The position numbers and the translations under genes are program-made. DNA of 64,000 nt from Paenibacillus catalpae (GTDB lineage Bacteria > Bacillota > Bacilli > Paenibacillales > Paenibacillaceae), in contig NZ_FOMT01000006.1 in the NCBI RefSeq assembly GCF_900112695.1, positions 310,001 to 374,000 on the forward strand. Direction: 5' to 3'. The notes under the pieces were generated by a model. That model was not told where the DNA came from and made no database searches. It saw only the letters and a list, made by a program, of their open reading frames with translations. Positions 17,839-26,429 of this stretch are shown here, piece by piece. Each line of letters begins with the position of its first letter. Position 1 is the first letter of the stretch.

Positions 17839-18546
17839 CTAAATATACTTGCTAAGAATGGCATTTACTTTTATCTTGCTGGCAATAAACTTATGCCGGT
17901 TCAGCAGCCGCTGATTCAGCGTATTGCGTTTATGAACAACAACCATGTAGTTGCGTTTACCGGCTGTCGTCAGGATCTCATGGCTATGCTTGATGACACC
18001 GCTGTGTCCGTCCACCGTTTTGTAGCGAAACCCGTTAAAATATTGCTCCGACTTGTATATCCATGTATAGAAAGGCGGCGAAGACTTGCTTACGGTGGCG
18101 ATCCGGTGCCTGACGCTGTCATAAATATAACCGGCCTGGTTAATGAGTGCCCGGGTTCCGGCTTTTGGCTTATATTTATGAAGCTGGTCGATATAGGTCC
18201 GGTGGTAAGTGTCGTCACAATCGAGCCGGACAAGATAAAGATAAGGGCTGCTGCCAACGGTTTTGCGCAGCTTATCTTGATACTTATTCTCTGCAACGAA
18301 CCGGATGTTGGCCGGCAGCTTCGGATATTTCGCCAATGCGGCCCGGACAGTGGCTTCGGTCCGCTCCGTATAGCGGATGAAGGCATGGAAATTCTGATTC
18401 GTTTGTTTAAGCAGGCTTTGAAGAGTGAATTTCATAAAGACCGCCATCCGGTATTTAATCCATTGCGGGGTTAACCCGATTTTATAGACACCGCCCCTGT
18501 TCGAACGGTTGTTAAACTCGATTTCCACAACAATCGTTTTTGCCAT
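17839..18546 (-). CDS. Putative rhamnosyltransferase-like glycosyltransferase
   Basis: A 235-residue protein resembling the 'putative rhamnosyl transferase' family: VFMKFTLQSLLKQTNQNF near the N-terminus, YLVRLDCDDTYH around residue 105 with a DxD-type nucleotide-sugar/metal motif, then basic C-terminal sequence. It would transfer a sugar in the cytoplasm, perhaps to a cell-surface or spore polymer (inference). The start at 18546 is set by GGGAGGGTGG 7 bases upstream; the longer frame to 18627 has none. It is transcribed away from the WGxxGxxG-tailed gene and toward the spore-protein gene. Confidence 0.65.
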   Translation of the reverse strand: MAKTIVVEIEFNNRSNRGGVYKIGLTPQWIKYRMAVFMKFTLQSLLKQTNQNFHAFIRYTERTEATVRAALAKYPKLPANIRFVAENKYQDKLRKTVGSSPYLYLVRLDCDDTYHRTYIDQLHKYKPKAGTRALINQAGYIYDSVRHRIATVSKSSPPFYTWIYKSEQYFNGFRYKTVDGHSGVIKHSHEILTTAGKRNYMVVVHKRNTLNQRLLNRHKFIASKIKVNAILSKYI

Positions 18547-18717
18547 CTCGTCCACCCTCCCGGAAAGAATTGCCGCTAACATCTGAGATAATATATTCGG
18601 ACGAGAAGGATTGGATATAGGCGGCATTCTTCCCCGGCTAAAAATATGGCAGAATATCCGCTTCTCCCAAGCAGCACACTTAAAGGTGTACCAAACATCA
18701 AAGGGAGGTCTTCGACA

Positions 18718-19185
18718 ATGAAAAAGAAGGTATTCTCGACGCTATTCGCCGCAACGATCCTGCTGTCCGCCGCTTCTGCTCCTGCTTTTGCTGCAAATGC
18801 TAAAGATGAAGTGGCTGCAGACAACTACCGCTCGACTCATTATGGTGCAACGACTTATGGCACGTATGGTACTGACGGCTACGGCAATAATACGACGAAC
18901 CGTACAAACAACTACAATGCAACAACAAACGGAATGAACACGTTTGGCACAAACGGTACGAACCGGATGAATTCCAATACCTTTGGTACAAATGGTACAA
19001 GAGGTACAGGCAACTACGGCACAACAATGAACGGTTACAGCACCAATGGTACAGGTACAACAACCGGCAATTACCGTAATTTAGCCAACACAGCAGACGA
19101 TGATGATTTCGATTGGGGCTGGCTTGGTCTGCTTGGTCTGGCCGGATTATTTGGCTTAAGAAGCCGTGACCGTGAACGCACCTAA
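18718..19185 (+). CDS. Exported Asn/Gly/Thr-rich protein with WGxxGxxG tail
   Basis: A 155-residue secreted protein. MKKKVF, a hydrophobic core and ASAPAFAA give a clear signal peptide (cut near residue 25). Residues 35-120 are low-complexity, with repeated NGTN, FGTNGT and GNYGTT units and almost no charged residues. The C-terminus has an acidic DDDDFD, then WGWLGLLG (WGxxGxxG), a short hydrophobic stretch GLAGLFGL, and RSRDRERT. This is the layout of a C-terminal sorting signal: motif, transmembrane-like helix, basic end. The WGxxGxxG-CTERM type is known in Firmicutes, with its processing enzyme not established as far as I know. AGGGAGGT precedes the start. Probably envelope-associated; the role is unknown. 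Confidence 0.8.
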   Translation: MKKKVFSTLFAATILLSAASAPAFAANAKDEVAADNYRSTHYGATTYGTYGTDGYGNNTTNRTNNYNATTNGMNTFGTNGTNRMNSNTFGTNGTRGTGNYGTTMNGYSTNGTGTTTGNYRNLANTADDDDFDWGWLGLLGLAGLFGLRSRDRERT

Positions 19186-19204
19186 ATAATTGGGCATTAT
19201 AAGT

Positions 19205-19236
19205 GCCCCCTGTTATAAGCAGGGGGTTATTTTATG
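19205..19236 (+). terminator. Terminator of the WGxxGxxG-tailed gene
   Basis: CCCCCTG and CAGGGGG around a 7-base loop, followed by TTATTTTA. Confidence 0.75.
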
Positions 19237-19301
19237 AAAACAAGCTGTCCTGCAGCATACTAAACCCGTTCATACATCAGGGATAAAAAGGAGCGTTTAT
19301 A

Positions 19302-19820
19302 ATGGGCATTTTAGGTGGTAATCCGAAAGACGAACCGATGCATTATGGCGAGGTCTATGCCGTATGGCAAGCCTCTACAGCAGCTAAAGGCGCTGTTTCC
19401 TGCTATCAGGCTTATTTAAACCATGCTGGTGACAAAGACCTTAAAAAGATTCTGGATGCCCTTATTGATCAAGCAAAGCTGGAGATCAAGGAACTGGACA
19501 CTTTGCTTACGGATAACGGGATTACTCCGGCACCAACTATGCCGGAGAGACCGCCGGTCAAGCTTGAAGATATCCCTGCAGGGGCAAGATTTGCCGACAA
19601 TGAGATTGCCGCTGGAATAGCAGTTGATGTATCAGCGGGCCTGATGGCTTGCAGTCAGGCCATGGGCCAGTCTATACGGGAAGATATCGGTGCGCTATTT
19701 GGAAAGTATCATATAGCGAAAGCAGCCCTTGGCGTCCGCATACTGGAGATGGTGAAGGACAAAGGCTGGTTGATTCCTCCTCCGCTCCAACTCAAGCGTC
19801 CGGAGCCTGTTAAAGCATAA
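19302..19820 (+). CDS. DUF3231 ferritin-like protein
   Basis: A 172-residue cytoplasmic protein of the DUF3231 family, common in Bacillus and Paenibacillus and often found with spore-coat-like CotF/ferritin-fold proteins. Seen: MHYGEVYAVWQASTAAKGAVSCYQAYLNHAGD at the start and helical segments LIDQAKLEIKELDTLLTDNGI and ALFGKYHIAKAALGVRILEMVKDKGWLIPPP, which fit a four-helix bundle. Full DUF3231 proteins often have two such repeats; this is the single-domain form. The start follows AAAAGGAG. Terminators on both sides make it a single-gene unit. Function not established. Confidence 0.8.
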   Translation: MGILGGNPKDEPMHYGEVYAVWQASTAAKGAVSCYQAYLNHAGDKDLKKILDALIDQAKLEIKELDTLLTDNGITPAPTMPERPPVKLEDIPAGARFADNEIAAGIAVDVSAGLMACSQAMGQSIREDIGALFGKYHIAKAALGVRILEMVKDKGWLIPPPLQLKRPEPVKA

Positions 19821-19828
19821 ATTCATGC

Positions 19829-19862
19829 AAAGCCCTGCTCCCTGGAGCAGGGCTTTTTGTAG
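19829..19862 (+). terminator. Terminator of the DUF3231 gene
   Basis: AGCCCTGCTCC and GGAGCAGGGCT with a 2-base loop, then TTTTTG. Confidence 0.85.
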
Positions 19863-19940
19863 GATTGACGAATATTTCAGATACATATAGACTGGGGGAA
19901 CTTTCTATGTTCGCATGCCGATGACGAAAGGGGGATTGTG

Positions 19941-20759
19941 ATGTGGGAGAAGCTGCAGTCTGGCGAACAGGCGATACATGCTCTGACGTCACCGTTATTT
20001 ATCGCAGATGAAGTGAAGATGAACCTGCTGCATAAGATATGCGAGATGAGCCAGTCAGTCGTGTACAGATATAAAGACGGCTCAGCGATATTCGCAGGCT
20101 CGCCGGGTCATAATGCCTGGTTGTGGGTGGACCACAGGCTGGGCGAAGAAGAGCGGCTCTCCATCCTGCAGGGATTGGTGAAGCTGGCGGGTCATATGCT
20201 TCGCGGAATTACAGCAGAGCCGAGACATGCCAAGCTGTTTGCCGAGCTATACGCCGCTCGTTTCCGTGTTCGTCCGGAGTACAAAATGGGGATGGAAGCT
20301 TATTATTGTCCGGAGATTCTGTACCCGTCAGCCGTTGCAGGAACACTGAGACCAACCCAGTCCGCAGATGTGCCGCTGATTGCGGATTTTATGGCAGGCT
20401 TCGCCGAAAGTGCGTACGGGTATAAAGTTCACCCGGCCAGTCAAATACCAGCAGCGGAAAATACCGTTGCATCGGGCAACTTATTTTTGTGGATCGTGGA
20501 TGGAACCCCTGTATCGATGGCGCATATCGCCCACCGTTCTCCGCGTCATGCCCGGATCAATTATGTCTATACGCCCTTGGCTTTGCGCAAGCGGGGATAT
20601 GCGAGTGCAACAGTTGCCGCCTGCTGCGGCCTGATTGAACAGGAGCACCGGATACCGATGCTGTACGCCGATCTGACCAATCCGGATTCCAATAAGGTCT
20701 ATCAGAACATTGGATTTGTGGAAAGCGGCAAGGTGGCCGATGTGAAGTTTGTACCTTAA
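19941..20759 (+). CDS. GNAT-family N-acetyltransferase
   Basis: A 272-residue protein with a C-terminal GNAT domain (about residues 135-270): the acetyl-CoA loop RKRGYASATVAACCG matches the Q/RxxGxG/A motif and is followed by ADLTNPDSNKVYQNIGFVESG. The N-terminal half lacks a recognisable domain and may help choose the substrate. It should transfer acetyl from acetyl-CoA to an amine in the cytoplasm; the target is unknown. AAAGGGGG lies 6 bases before ATG 19941; GTG 19938 is a close alternative. Confidence 0.85.
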   Translation: MWEKLQSGEQAIHALTSPLFIADEVKMNLLHKICEMSQSVVYRYKDGSAIFAGSPGHNAWLWVDHRLGEEERLSILQGLVKLAGHMLRGITAEPRHAKLFAELYAARFRVRPEYKMGMEAYYCPEILYPSAVAGTLRPTQSADVPLIADFMAGFAESAYGYKVHPASQIPAAENTVASGNLFLWIVDGTPVSMAHIAHRSPRHARINYVYTPLALRKRGYASATVAACCGLIEQEHRIPMLYADLTNPDSNKVYQNIGFVESGKVADVKFVP

Positions 20760-20772
20760 TGTGCTTACAAAA

Positions 20773-20804
20773 GAACCCTCTCCAGCATAGGCAGGAGAGG
20801 GTTT
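20773..20804. terminator. Bidirectional terminator between convergent genes
   Basis: AACCCTCTCC and GGAGAGGGTT with a 10-base loop. On the minus strand it is followed by CTTTTG, on the plus strand by TGCTG, so it serves mainly the GH115 gene and possibly both. Confidence 0.7.
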
Positions 20805-20812
20805 GCTGCTTG

Positions 20813-23659
20813 CTATCGGGTACCCCTGTAGCTTTCCGGCGGTCCAAGGTAGCTTGGCTTTAGGCCGCCGGTGTCGATCAGTATTTTTTGCAGGACAACG
20901 ATTGGGTCAACCATCCATATTTTCAACGTGTGATAACCGGCCTCCGGCAGAATATGCTTCGTTACCGCAGCGCGGATATTCAGTATAACGCTTTGCTCCC
21001 AGTCCAATTCCGAGTAGCTGCCGTCTTTGGCAAGACCGATCGCGCTGACAACCTGAACGGGGCCTTCATCAAACGATACACCAAGGCGCAGACCCTGTCC
21101 CGGAATAAAGTCTATGGTTGGAGCAATCAAAGCGGATACGGTCAGCTCGCCCGTCGTCAGCAGATACACTTCATATTCGAGGCAAGGCGATACGCCTGCT
21201 GCGGGTATAGGCGTTGAAGGGGCGGTTACCGGGAACACAGCCATGGATGACAAGGTTCTGCCGTAATGGGGGATGACCTGCCAGCTTGCGCCAGCAGCCT
21301 CCTTATTCGTGCTGTAATGCTCTGCCTCAATCGCTATGTATCCGTTGGATTCGATAAAGCCGGATAAGGATTCACGGGTTGGTGCAACCGGATTGCTGAC
21401 ATGAATCATAACGGTAAAGGCTTTGCTGGTCAGCAGATCAATCAGCGTTATGCTGCCGCAGAGCTTATCACCTTGAGGCACTTCGTTCCAATCGATCTCT
21501 ACCCATACTCTTTCCTCAACCTTTATGCTTCCTGCCGTGCTGCTTAGCTTGATCCATGGCTGATCGGCCCGTGCGCAATAGGTGAACGCTTCTGTTCCCT
21601 GGTTGAACAGGTCGATATAGCGGCTCTCACGGGTGAAATTATCGAACGGCAGTGCAGGAAGCTGGGGATCACGCGGCCATGCCAGCTCCGAGCCTTCGAT
21701 CGCGACACCCATTCCGGAGCTTTCGCTAGTCAGCTTGACGGATCCGGTCTCCGGCATAATATGCTCCTCCGGCTGGTTCCAGTAGGTGTAGCCGATATGC
21801 AGCTGATCCATCATATGGTTCCATTTGCCGTTTGCAATCTCGTGGTTATACCTGTAACTCAGTGCGGCATCGTCTTTAAACAGCTGTGCGGCCAGAGCGG
21901 CCTCCACGTTGGCAGAAGCTCGTCCCTGCGCGGCGTACAGCTTGCTTCTGGTTGCATGGATATACATCTCCAGCACCTGGGCGGAAGCTTTAGCAGGATA
22001 GAGCGCCAGCTGAAAGAAGGCATCTTTTGCCGATTCATGCAGCTCATTATAAATTTGCTCGGCCAGCTCAACCGTCTCGTGCAGCTCGGTCAGAACGGCA
22101 TCTGCTTCTTTATAATGAACAGAGCTATAGAGAGGCACGGCATTCAATAGCTCCGGCTTCAGCCGTCCGTTCCATTTGGAGTAACGGTTAATAATAAGGG
22201 ACGCTTCTTCTGCATACCGGGAGCCAAATTGCTGCTCTGCCCACCGTACGCTGTATTCTCTGATGTTGTCTTTAGTGAAGGCATCCATATCCCAGGCGAT
22301 CCGAAGGAAGAACTCCAGCTGGCATTCCATCGGCTTCAAGTCGCCGACATTCAGCACCCAGATCCGGTCTGCGCCATATTCGTACGCTTTGTGCATCTGC
22401 TCCCAGATCTTCTCAAGCGGGACGGTGTTCACCCATTTGTAGGAGCGGGGACCGCCGACATAATCAAGATGATAATAGATGCCTGCCCCGCCGGAGCGGT
22501 TCCGCTCTTCAGCGGTTGGCACCCTGCGCAAATTGCCATGATTGTCATCGGACCACAGCAAGGTAATATCATCCGGCACACGCATGCCATTCTCATAGTA
22601 ATCCTGAACTTCCTTATATAAGGCCCATAGCTGAGGCACTTCGGATGGATCGGCCTTCATCTGCTCGCTGATAATCTGACGCTGGTCCTGTACGATCCGT
22701 TGGAGAAGTTCGATTTTTTCTTGAAACGACAACTGACCGCCCATCGCCTCATCGCCATCCCCCCGCATGCCAAGCGAGATGACATTCTCGAAGCCGGCGC
22801 TTCTGCGGATGCCCTCCTCCCAGAACCTGTAGAGCACTTCCTCATTAATGGAGTAATCCCATGGCCCTTGCTTATGCTTCTTCCAGTCGCCGTGCGGACG
22901 CTGCATCGGCTCGTGATGCGAAGTGCTGATTACGATACCGTACATGTCGGCCACAGCCGGGTTTAATTTATCATCTTCATAGAAAGTATTATCCCACATC
23001 GCCGGCCATAGATAGTTCGCCTTCAGGCGCAGCAGAAGCTCGAATACGTTTTCATAAAAGCTGTGCTTGAAATCCCCGAAGTTCTCTCTAACCCACGCCA
23101 TAAGAGATGGTCCTTCGTCGTTTAGAAAAATACCTCTATATTTGACGGACGGTTCGCCTTGCTTGTAAGTCCCGTTACGGAACATTATGGCTGTACGTTG
23201 ACGTACGGGAACATCCGCCCAGTAGTACCAGGGTGATATGCCCATCTGCTCGCATAAATCATAAATGCCGTAGATGGTGCCGCGCTTGTCGCTTCCTGCG
23301 ATAACGAGTGCTTCGTCAACGCCAGGCAGCGGATTGGCCACGGTCTGCAGCACAAAAGCCTCCCATTTGCCTGTCAGTTCAGAGGCTGCGAGTTTTCCTT
23401 CCGCAATCAGTTTATCGACAAGGGGGCTTTTCCCGACCGTACCGATGATGATACTGCTGCTCTTGAGTTCCTCTGCCAGATGAATAATCCGCGGATCGGT
23501 CTGAGAGACTTTGTAAATATCCTGCTTCAAATCGGATACTGCCCGTATAACACCTGCGTAGTCCTCTTGAGAGACGTAAATATCTGCCGCTTTCCCGTCA
23601 TAGGAAAGCGGGAATTGGCCTTCGTGATAACTGAATTCGATATACTTGTCGTTCAGCAT
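20813..23659 (-). CDS. GH115 alpha-glucuronidase-like hydrolase
   Basis: A 948-residue glycoside hydrolase family 115 protein. GH115 enzymes remove (4-O-methyl)glucuronic acid side chains from glucuronoxylan. Recognisable family blocks: SDKRGTIYGIYDLCEQMGIS and WYYWADVPV near 150-185, YRGIFLNDEGPS, LKANYLWPAMWDNTFYEDD near 240, ISTSHHEPMQRPHGDW, SLGMRGDGDEAMGG near 320, SDDNHGNLRRVP, and GGPRSYKWVNTV near 410. The C-terminal part after about 640 is beta-rich. No signal peptide, so intracellular. ATG 23659 is chosen because GGGGGT precedes it; an earlier in-frame start at 23710 is less likely. It stands alone on the minus strand. Confidence 0.92.
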   Translation of the reverse strand: MLNDKYIEFSYHEGQFPLSYDGKAADIYVSQEDYAGVIRAVSDLKQDIYKVSQTDPRIIHLAEELKSSSIIIGTVGKSPLVDKLIAEGKLAASELTGKWEAFVLQTVANPLPGVDEALVIAGSDKRGTIYGIYDLCEQMGISPWYYWADVPVRQRTAIMFRNGTYKQGEPSVKYRGIFLNDEGPSLMAWVRENFGDFKHSFYENVFELLLRLKANYLWPAMWDNTFYEDDKLNPAVADMYGIVISTSHHEPMQRPHGDWKKHKQGPWDYSINEEVLYRFWEEGIRRSAGFENVISLGMRGDGDEAMGGQLSFQEKIELLQRIVQDQRQIISEQMKADPSEVPQLWALYKEVQDYYENGMRVPDDITLLWSDDNHGNLRRVPTAEERNRSGGAGIYYHLDYVGGPRSYKWVNTVPLEKIWEQMHKAYEYGADRIWVLNVGDLKPMECQLEFFLRIAWDMDAFTKDNIREYSVRWAEQQFGSRYAEEASLIINRYSKWNGRLKPELLNAVPLYSSVHYKEADAVLTELHETVELAEQIYNELHESAKDAFFQLALYPAKASAQVLEMYIHATRSKLYAAQGRASANVEAALAAQLFKDDAALSYRYNHEIANGKWNHMMDQLHIGYTYWNQPEEHIMPETGSVKLTSESSGMGVAIEGSELAWPRDPQLPALPFDNFTRESRYIDLFNQGTEAFTYCARADQPWIKLSSTAGSIKVEERVWVEIDWNEVPQGDKLCGSITLIDLLTSKAFTVMIHVSNPVAPTRESLSGFIESNGYIAIEAEHYSTNKEAAGASWQVIPHYGRTLSSMAVFPVTAPSTPIPAAGVSPCLEYEVYLLTTGELTVSALIAPTIDFIPGQGLRLGVSFDEGPVQVVSAIGLAKDGSYSELDWEQSVILNIRAAVTKHILPEAGYHTLKIWMVDPIVVLQKILIDTGGLKPSYLGPPESYRGTR

Positions 23660-23868
23660 GTCGAGACCCCCGTTCAATAATGGAATGAAAGCGGAATTAT
23701 TATATAACACGGGTCTTAGTGAATAATCGGGATCGGCGTAACATGTTTAATTTTCACGATAAACTCTTTAATTTTTTAATCGAAATTGGAGCCGTATGAA
23801 ATTCCAAATTGGGGAATAGTAAGGCGTGGAAAAACAATTTCAACATGAACAGGAAGGTGTCTTAGGAA

Positions 23869-24795
23869 ATGAAATGGGATTGGATGCTGTCTTCCCGTGA
23901 GAGCACAGGGAAACCGAGCAAAGCAGGAAAAATCATTGGTGCGGTTGTTCTGTCTGCTGCTTTGATGTTTAGCGGGGCTGGTACAAGTCTTGCAGTTGGC
24001 AAAGGAGCTAAAGGCCCGGACATCTATGTTATTCAAGGGATGTTGAAGGGAATCGGCAGCTACTCCGGAAAAATCAACGGTTACTATGACAATACAACGG
24101 TAAGAGGAGTCAAGCATTATCAAAAAACGCATGGCCTTAAGGTGACTGGCTCGGTTGATGCGAAGACATTCCAGTCGATTACTTACTCGTACAACGCCGT
24201 TAAATACGGTAAGAAAGTAAGCGCCAAAGGCGCTGGTAAAGCGAGAGGCCTCGGCGTAGGCAACGGCGGCGGAGCAGGTGGCGGCGCAGGAATCGGTGGC
24301 GGCGGAGCAGGCGGCGGCGCAGGAGCTGGCGGCGGCGGTGGCGCAGGAGCAGGTGGCGGCGCAGGAGCTGGCGGCGGCGCAGGAATTGGCGGCGGCGGAG
24401 CAGGCGGCGGTGCAGGAATTGGCGGCGGCGGAGCAGGCGGCGGCGCAGGAATCGGTGGCGGCGGCGGAGCAGGCGGCGCAGGAGCTGGCGGTGGCGGCGG
24501 AACAGGCGGCGGCGGCAAAGGCTTCGGCGGCGGCGGCCAAATGCAAGAAGGCGGTAAAGGCGGCAAAGGCTTTGGCGGCGGTGGCGGCCAAATGCAGGAG
24601 GGCGGCAAAGGCGGCAAAGGCTTTGGCGGCGGTGGCGGCCAAATGCAAGAGGGCGGCAAAGGCGGCAAAGGCATCGGCGGTGGCGGCACTGGCGGAGGCA
24701 ACAACATGGCGCCTAACAACCAAGCGCCAAATGCTGCACCAAATCCGGCGCCAAACAAAGCGCCAAGCGAGAACTCTGCGCCTAACGTTCGCTAA
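23869..24795 (+). CDS. Exported peptidoglycan-binding protein with glycine-rich tail
   Basis: A 308-residue protein. Residues 20-43 form a signal or membrane segment (IIGAVVLSAALMFSGAGTSLA). Residues about 45-110 are a PG_binding_1-like module (PDIYVIQGMLKGIGSYSGKINGYYDNTTVRGVKHYQ, then GLKVTGSVDAKTF). From about 125 the chain is nearly all Gly, Ala and Ile in GGGAGIGGGGA units, followed by three 17-residue repeats beginning QMQEGGKGGKG, then an Asn/Pro/Ala tail. It probably sits in the wall with the glycine tail forming a flexible or adhesive region (inference). Large open frames on the other strand and frame here are by-products of GC-rich repeats. Confidence 0.8.
   Translation: MKWDWMLSSRESTGKPSKAGKIIGAVVLSAALMFSGAGTSLAVGKGAKGPDIYVIQGMLKGIGSYSGKINGYYDNTTVRGVKHYQKTHGLKVTGSVDAKTFQSITYSYNAVKYGKKVSAKGAGKARGLGVGNGGGAGGGAGIGGGGAGGGAGAGGGGGAGAGGGAGAGGGAGIGGGGAGGGAGIGGGGAGGGAGIGGGGGAGGAGAGGGGGTGGGGKGFGGGGQMQEGGKGGKGFGGGGGQMQEGGKGGKGFGGGGGQMQEGGKGGKGIGGGGTGGGNNMAPNNQAPNAAPNPAPNKAPSENSAPNVR
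24538..24690 (+). repeat. Three 51-base in-frame repeats
   Basis: Three copies of a 51-base unit encode QMQEGGKGGKG followed by an FGGGGG-type block; the last copy has Ile for Phe. Copies are nearly identical in DNA, which points to recent duplication or slippage. Confidence 0.8.
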
Positions 24796-24823
24796 GAATC
24801 GGCATAAGGCAAGCAGTAATCAA

Positions 24824-24866
24824 GGAGGTTGTCCATCAGTTGGACAGCCTCTTCAAACTTTTTTTC
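24824..24866 (+). terminator. Terminator of the glycine-rich protein gene
   Basis: GAGGTTGTCC and GGACAGCCTC pair around ATCAGTT, followed by TTCAAAC and a T run. Confidence 0.75.
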
Positions 24867-24875
24867 AAAAACCCC

Positions 24876-24916
24876 TTTACAATTACCTCTAAATAAAGTA
24901 TCTTTAAATCAAGATA
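24876..24916 (+). promoter_or_regulatory. Promoter and MhqR-like operator of the marR gene
   Basis: TTTACA (24876), 17 bases, then TATCTT (24899). The palindrome TATCTTTAAATCAAGATA (24899-24916; arms TATCTT and AAGATA) covers the -10 region. It resembles the known MhqR box with ATCT...AGAT arms, so autorepression is likely. Confidence 0.65.
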
Positions 24917-24936
24917 AACGAAAGCGAGGCGAGCAA

Positions 24937-25380
24937 ATGGAAAAAGAAAAGGATAATTCACTTGATCTTTACATCGCGCTTGCCAGAGCCAGCCAATGGG
25001 TGAACGCTCATGCCGACCGGGATATCCGCAAGCATGGCCTTAACCGGACCGAATTCGGGGTACTTGAGCTTCTGTACCATAAGGGTCCACAACCTCTGCA
25101 GCAAATCGGCGAGAAGGTACTAATGAGCAGCGGTAATATCACTTACGTCATCGATAAGCTGGAGAAGAAAGGCTTTGTATGCCGCAGAGCTTCTACCGAG
25201 GACCGGAGGTTAATTTACGCCGAGGTTACCGATGCCGGCACACAGTTTATTGAAGAAGTGTTCCCGCAGCATACACTCGTTATTGATGAGGCGGTCGGAG
25301 GACTGACGGCAGAAGAGAAGCAAACGGCAAGTGCACTGCTCAAGAAATTAGGCAAGTTCGCACAGACGACCTTCAAATAA
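24937..25380 (+). CDS. mhqR: MarR-family repressor, MhqR-like
   Basis: A 147-residue MarR-type winged-helix regulator: FGVLELLYHKGPQPLQQIGEKVLMSSGNITYVIDKLEKKGFVCRR is the DNA-recognition region and STEDRRLIYAEVT the wing. In Bacillus, MhqR represses ring-cleaving dioxygenases and the hydrolase MhqD and responds to quinones and catechols. Here the same partners follow directly, and similar palindromes stand before this gene and the dioxygenase. Only one cysteine is present, in the wing-proximal CRR, so a simple two-cysteine redox switch is not obvious. The start at 24937 follows GAGGCGAG; the longer frame from 24829 runs through the upstream terminator. Confidence 0.75.
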   Translation: MEKEKDNSLDLYIALARASQWVNAHADRDIRKHGLNRTEFGVLELLYHKGPQPLQQIGEKVLMSSGNITYVIDKLEKKGFVCRRASTEDRRLIYAEVTDAGTQFIEEVFPQHTLVIDEAVGGLTAEEKQTASALLKKLGKFAQTTFK

Positions 25381-25417
25381 AGATGGTCGTAACGATCAAA
25401 CATCAAGTCAGACCATA

Positions 25418-25435
25418 TATCTTAATTTAAAGATT
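25418..25435. promoter_or_regulatory. Second MhqR-like palindrome
   Basis: TATCTTAATTTAAAGATT has arms ATCTT and AAGAT and closely resembles the palindrome before the marR gene. It lies 41 bases before the dioxygenase start, suitable for repressing it. Confidence 0.6.
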
Positions 25436-25475
25436 CTTTAAAATTCTAAATAAACCCAATAGGAGAGTGGAAATT

Positions 25476-26429
25476 ATGACAACCAACCAACGTACAGCAG
25501 GGATTCACCATATTACAGCATTTGTGAAAAATCCTCAGGTGACAACAGACTTTTATGCAGGGGTGCTTGGTCTTCGGCTCGTGAAAAAAACAATCAACTT
25601 CGACGCACCGGAAGTATACCATCTGTACTTCGGCGATGAGGCGGGCAGCCCGGGCACAATTATAACCTTCTTCCCTTGGGAAAACTCCCGTAAAGGGGTT
25701 GTAGGCGGCGGCCAAGTTGGTTACACCACTTATGTTGTACCCGAAGGCACACTGGGCTTCTGGAGAGAGCGCCTGGCGAAATTCTCGATCGAGTTCCAAG
25801 AAACAACGCGGTTTGGCGAGCAGTATCTGCAATTCGCCGATCCGGACGGCTTGCTGGTTGAGCTGGTGGCACGCGAAGACGGTCCAAGAAGCACATGGTC
25901 GTTTGGCGGCGTATCGGCTGAGCATGCCATCAAAGGCTTTGGCGGCGCGATTCTGTACAGCACGAATCCGGCAGCTACTGCACAATTGCTGGAGCATGTG
26001 ATGGGTCTGTCGAAAGTCGATGAGCAGAACGGATTGGCCCGTTACCAATCGTTTGGTGAACTGGGCAACATCATCGACGTGAACACAGAACCGATGGCGG
26101 CTGGTCATGGCGGTCACGGTACCGTTCACCATATCGCATGGCGCGCAAAAGACGATGCCGAGCATCTCACTTGGCAGCAGCATGTGGCCGCTAACGGCTT
26201 CCAGCCAACGCCTATTGTGGACCGCCAGTACTTCAATGCACTCTACTTCCGTGAGCAAGGCGGCATACTCTTCGAGATCGCTACAGATCCTCCAGGCTTT
26301 GCACGTGACGAAGAGCCCGAACATCTGGGTGAGCAATTGATGCTCCCTGCATGGTATGAACAACACCGCGCGACAATCGAGCAGCTGCTCACACCGTTTG
26401 ACGTACGCGTAATGGAACTGGACCGTTAA
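25476..26429 (+). CDS. Ring-cleaving dioxygenase, MhqA/MhqO type
   Basis: A 317-residue two-domain vicinal-oxygen-chelate protein of the type controlled by MhqR in Bacillus. Module 1 begins GIHHITAFVKNPQVTTDFYAGVLGLRLVKK; module 2 begins near residue 150 with KGFGGAILYSTNPAATAQLLEHVMGL. Metal ligands of the fold are visible: His in GIHHIT, His in GTVHHIAWR, and Glu in GGILFEIATDPPGF. It is expected to open the ring of hydroquinone- or catechol-type compounds using iron and oxygen. AGGAG precedes ATG 25476. Codon choice is close to that of well-expressed genes. The exact substrate is not shown. Confidence 0.88.
   Translation: MTTNQRTAGIHHITAFVKNPQVTTDFYAGVLGLRLVKKTINFDAPEVYHLYFGDEAGSPGTIITFFPWENSRKGVVGGGQVGYTTYVVPEGTLGFWRERLAKFSIEFQETTRFGEQYLQFADPDGLLVELVAREDGPRSTWSFGGVSAEHAIKGFGGAILYSTNPAATAQLLEHVMGLSKVDEQNGLARYQSFGELGNIIDVNTEPMAAGHGGHGTVHHIAWRAKDDAEHLTWQQHVAANGFQPTPIVDRQYFNALYFREQGGILFEIATDPPGFARDEEPEHLGEQLMLPAWYEQHRATIEQLLTPFDVRVMELDR

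Noticed and set aside
17788..18474. 228-codon plus-strand open frame
   Set aside because: It is antisense to the glycosyltransferase gene, has no ribosome site and shows no recognisable domain.
23685..23698. Possible cre (TGAAAGCGGAATTA) before the GH115 gene
   Set aside because: Two mismatches at informative positions; too weak to list as a feature.
24538..24690. Regular repeats as a CRISPR array
   Set aside because: The repeats are adjacent, in frame and without spacers; they encode QMQEGGKGGKG units.
23776..24892. Long open frames on the minus strand and in another plus frame (Ala- or Pro-rich)
   Set aside because: They mirror the glycine-rich GGC/GCA repeats of the real gene at 23869-24795 and have no ribosome sites or family motifs.
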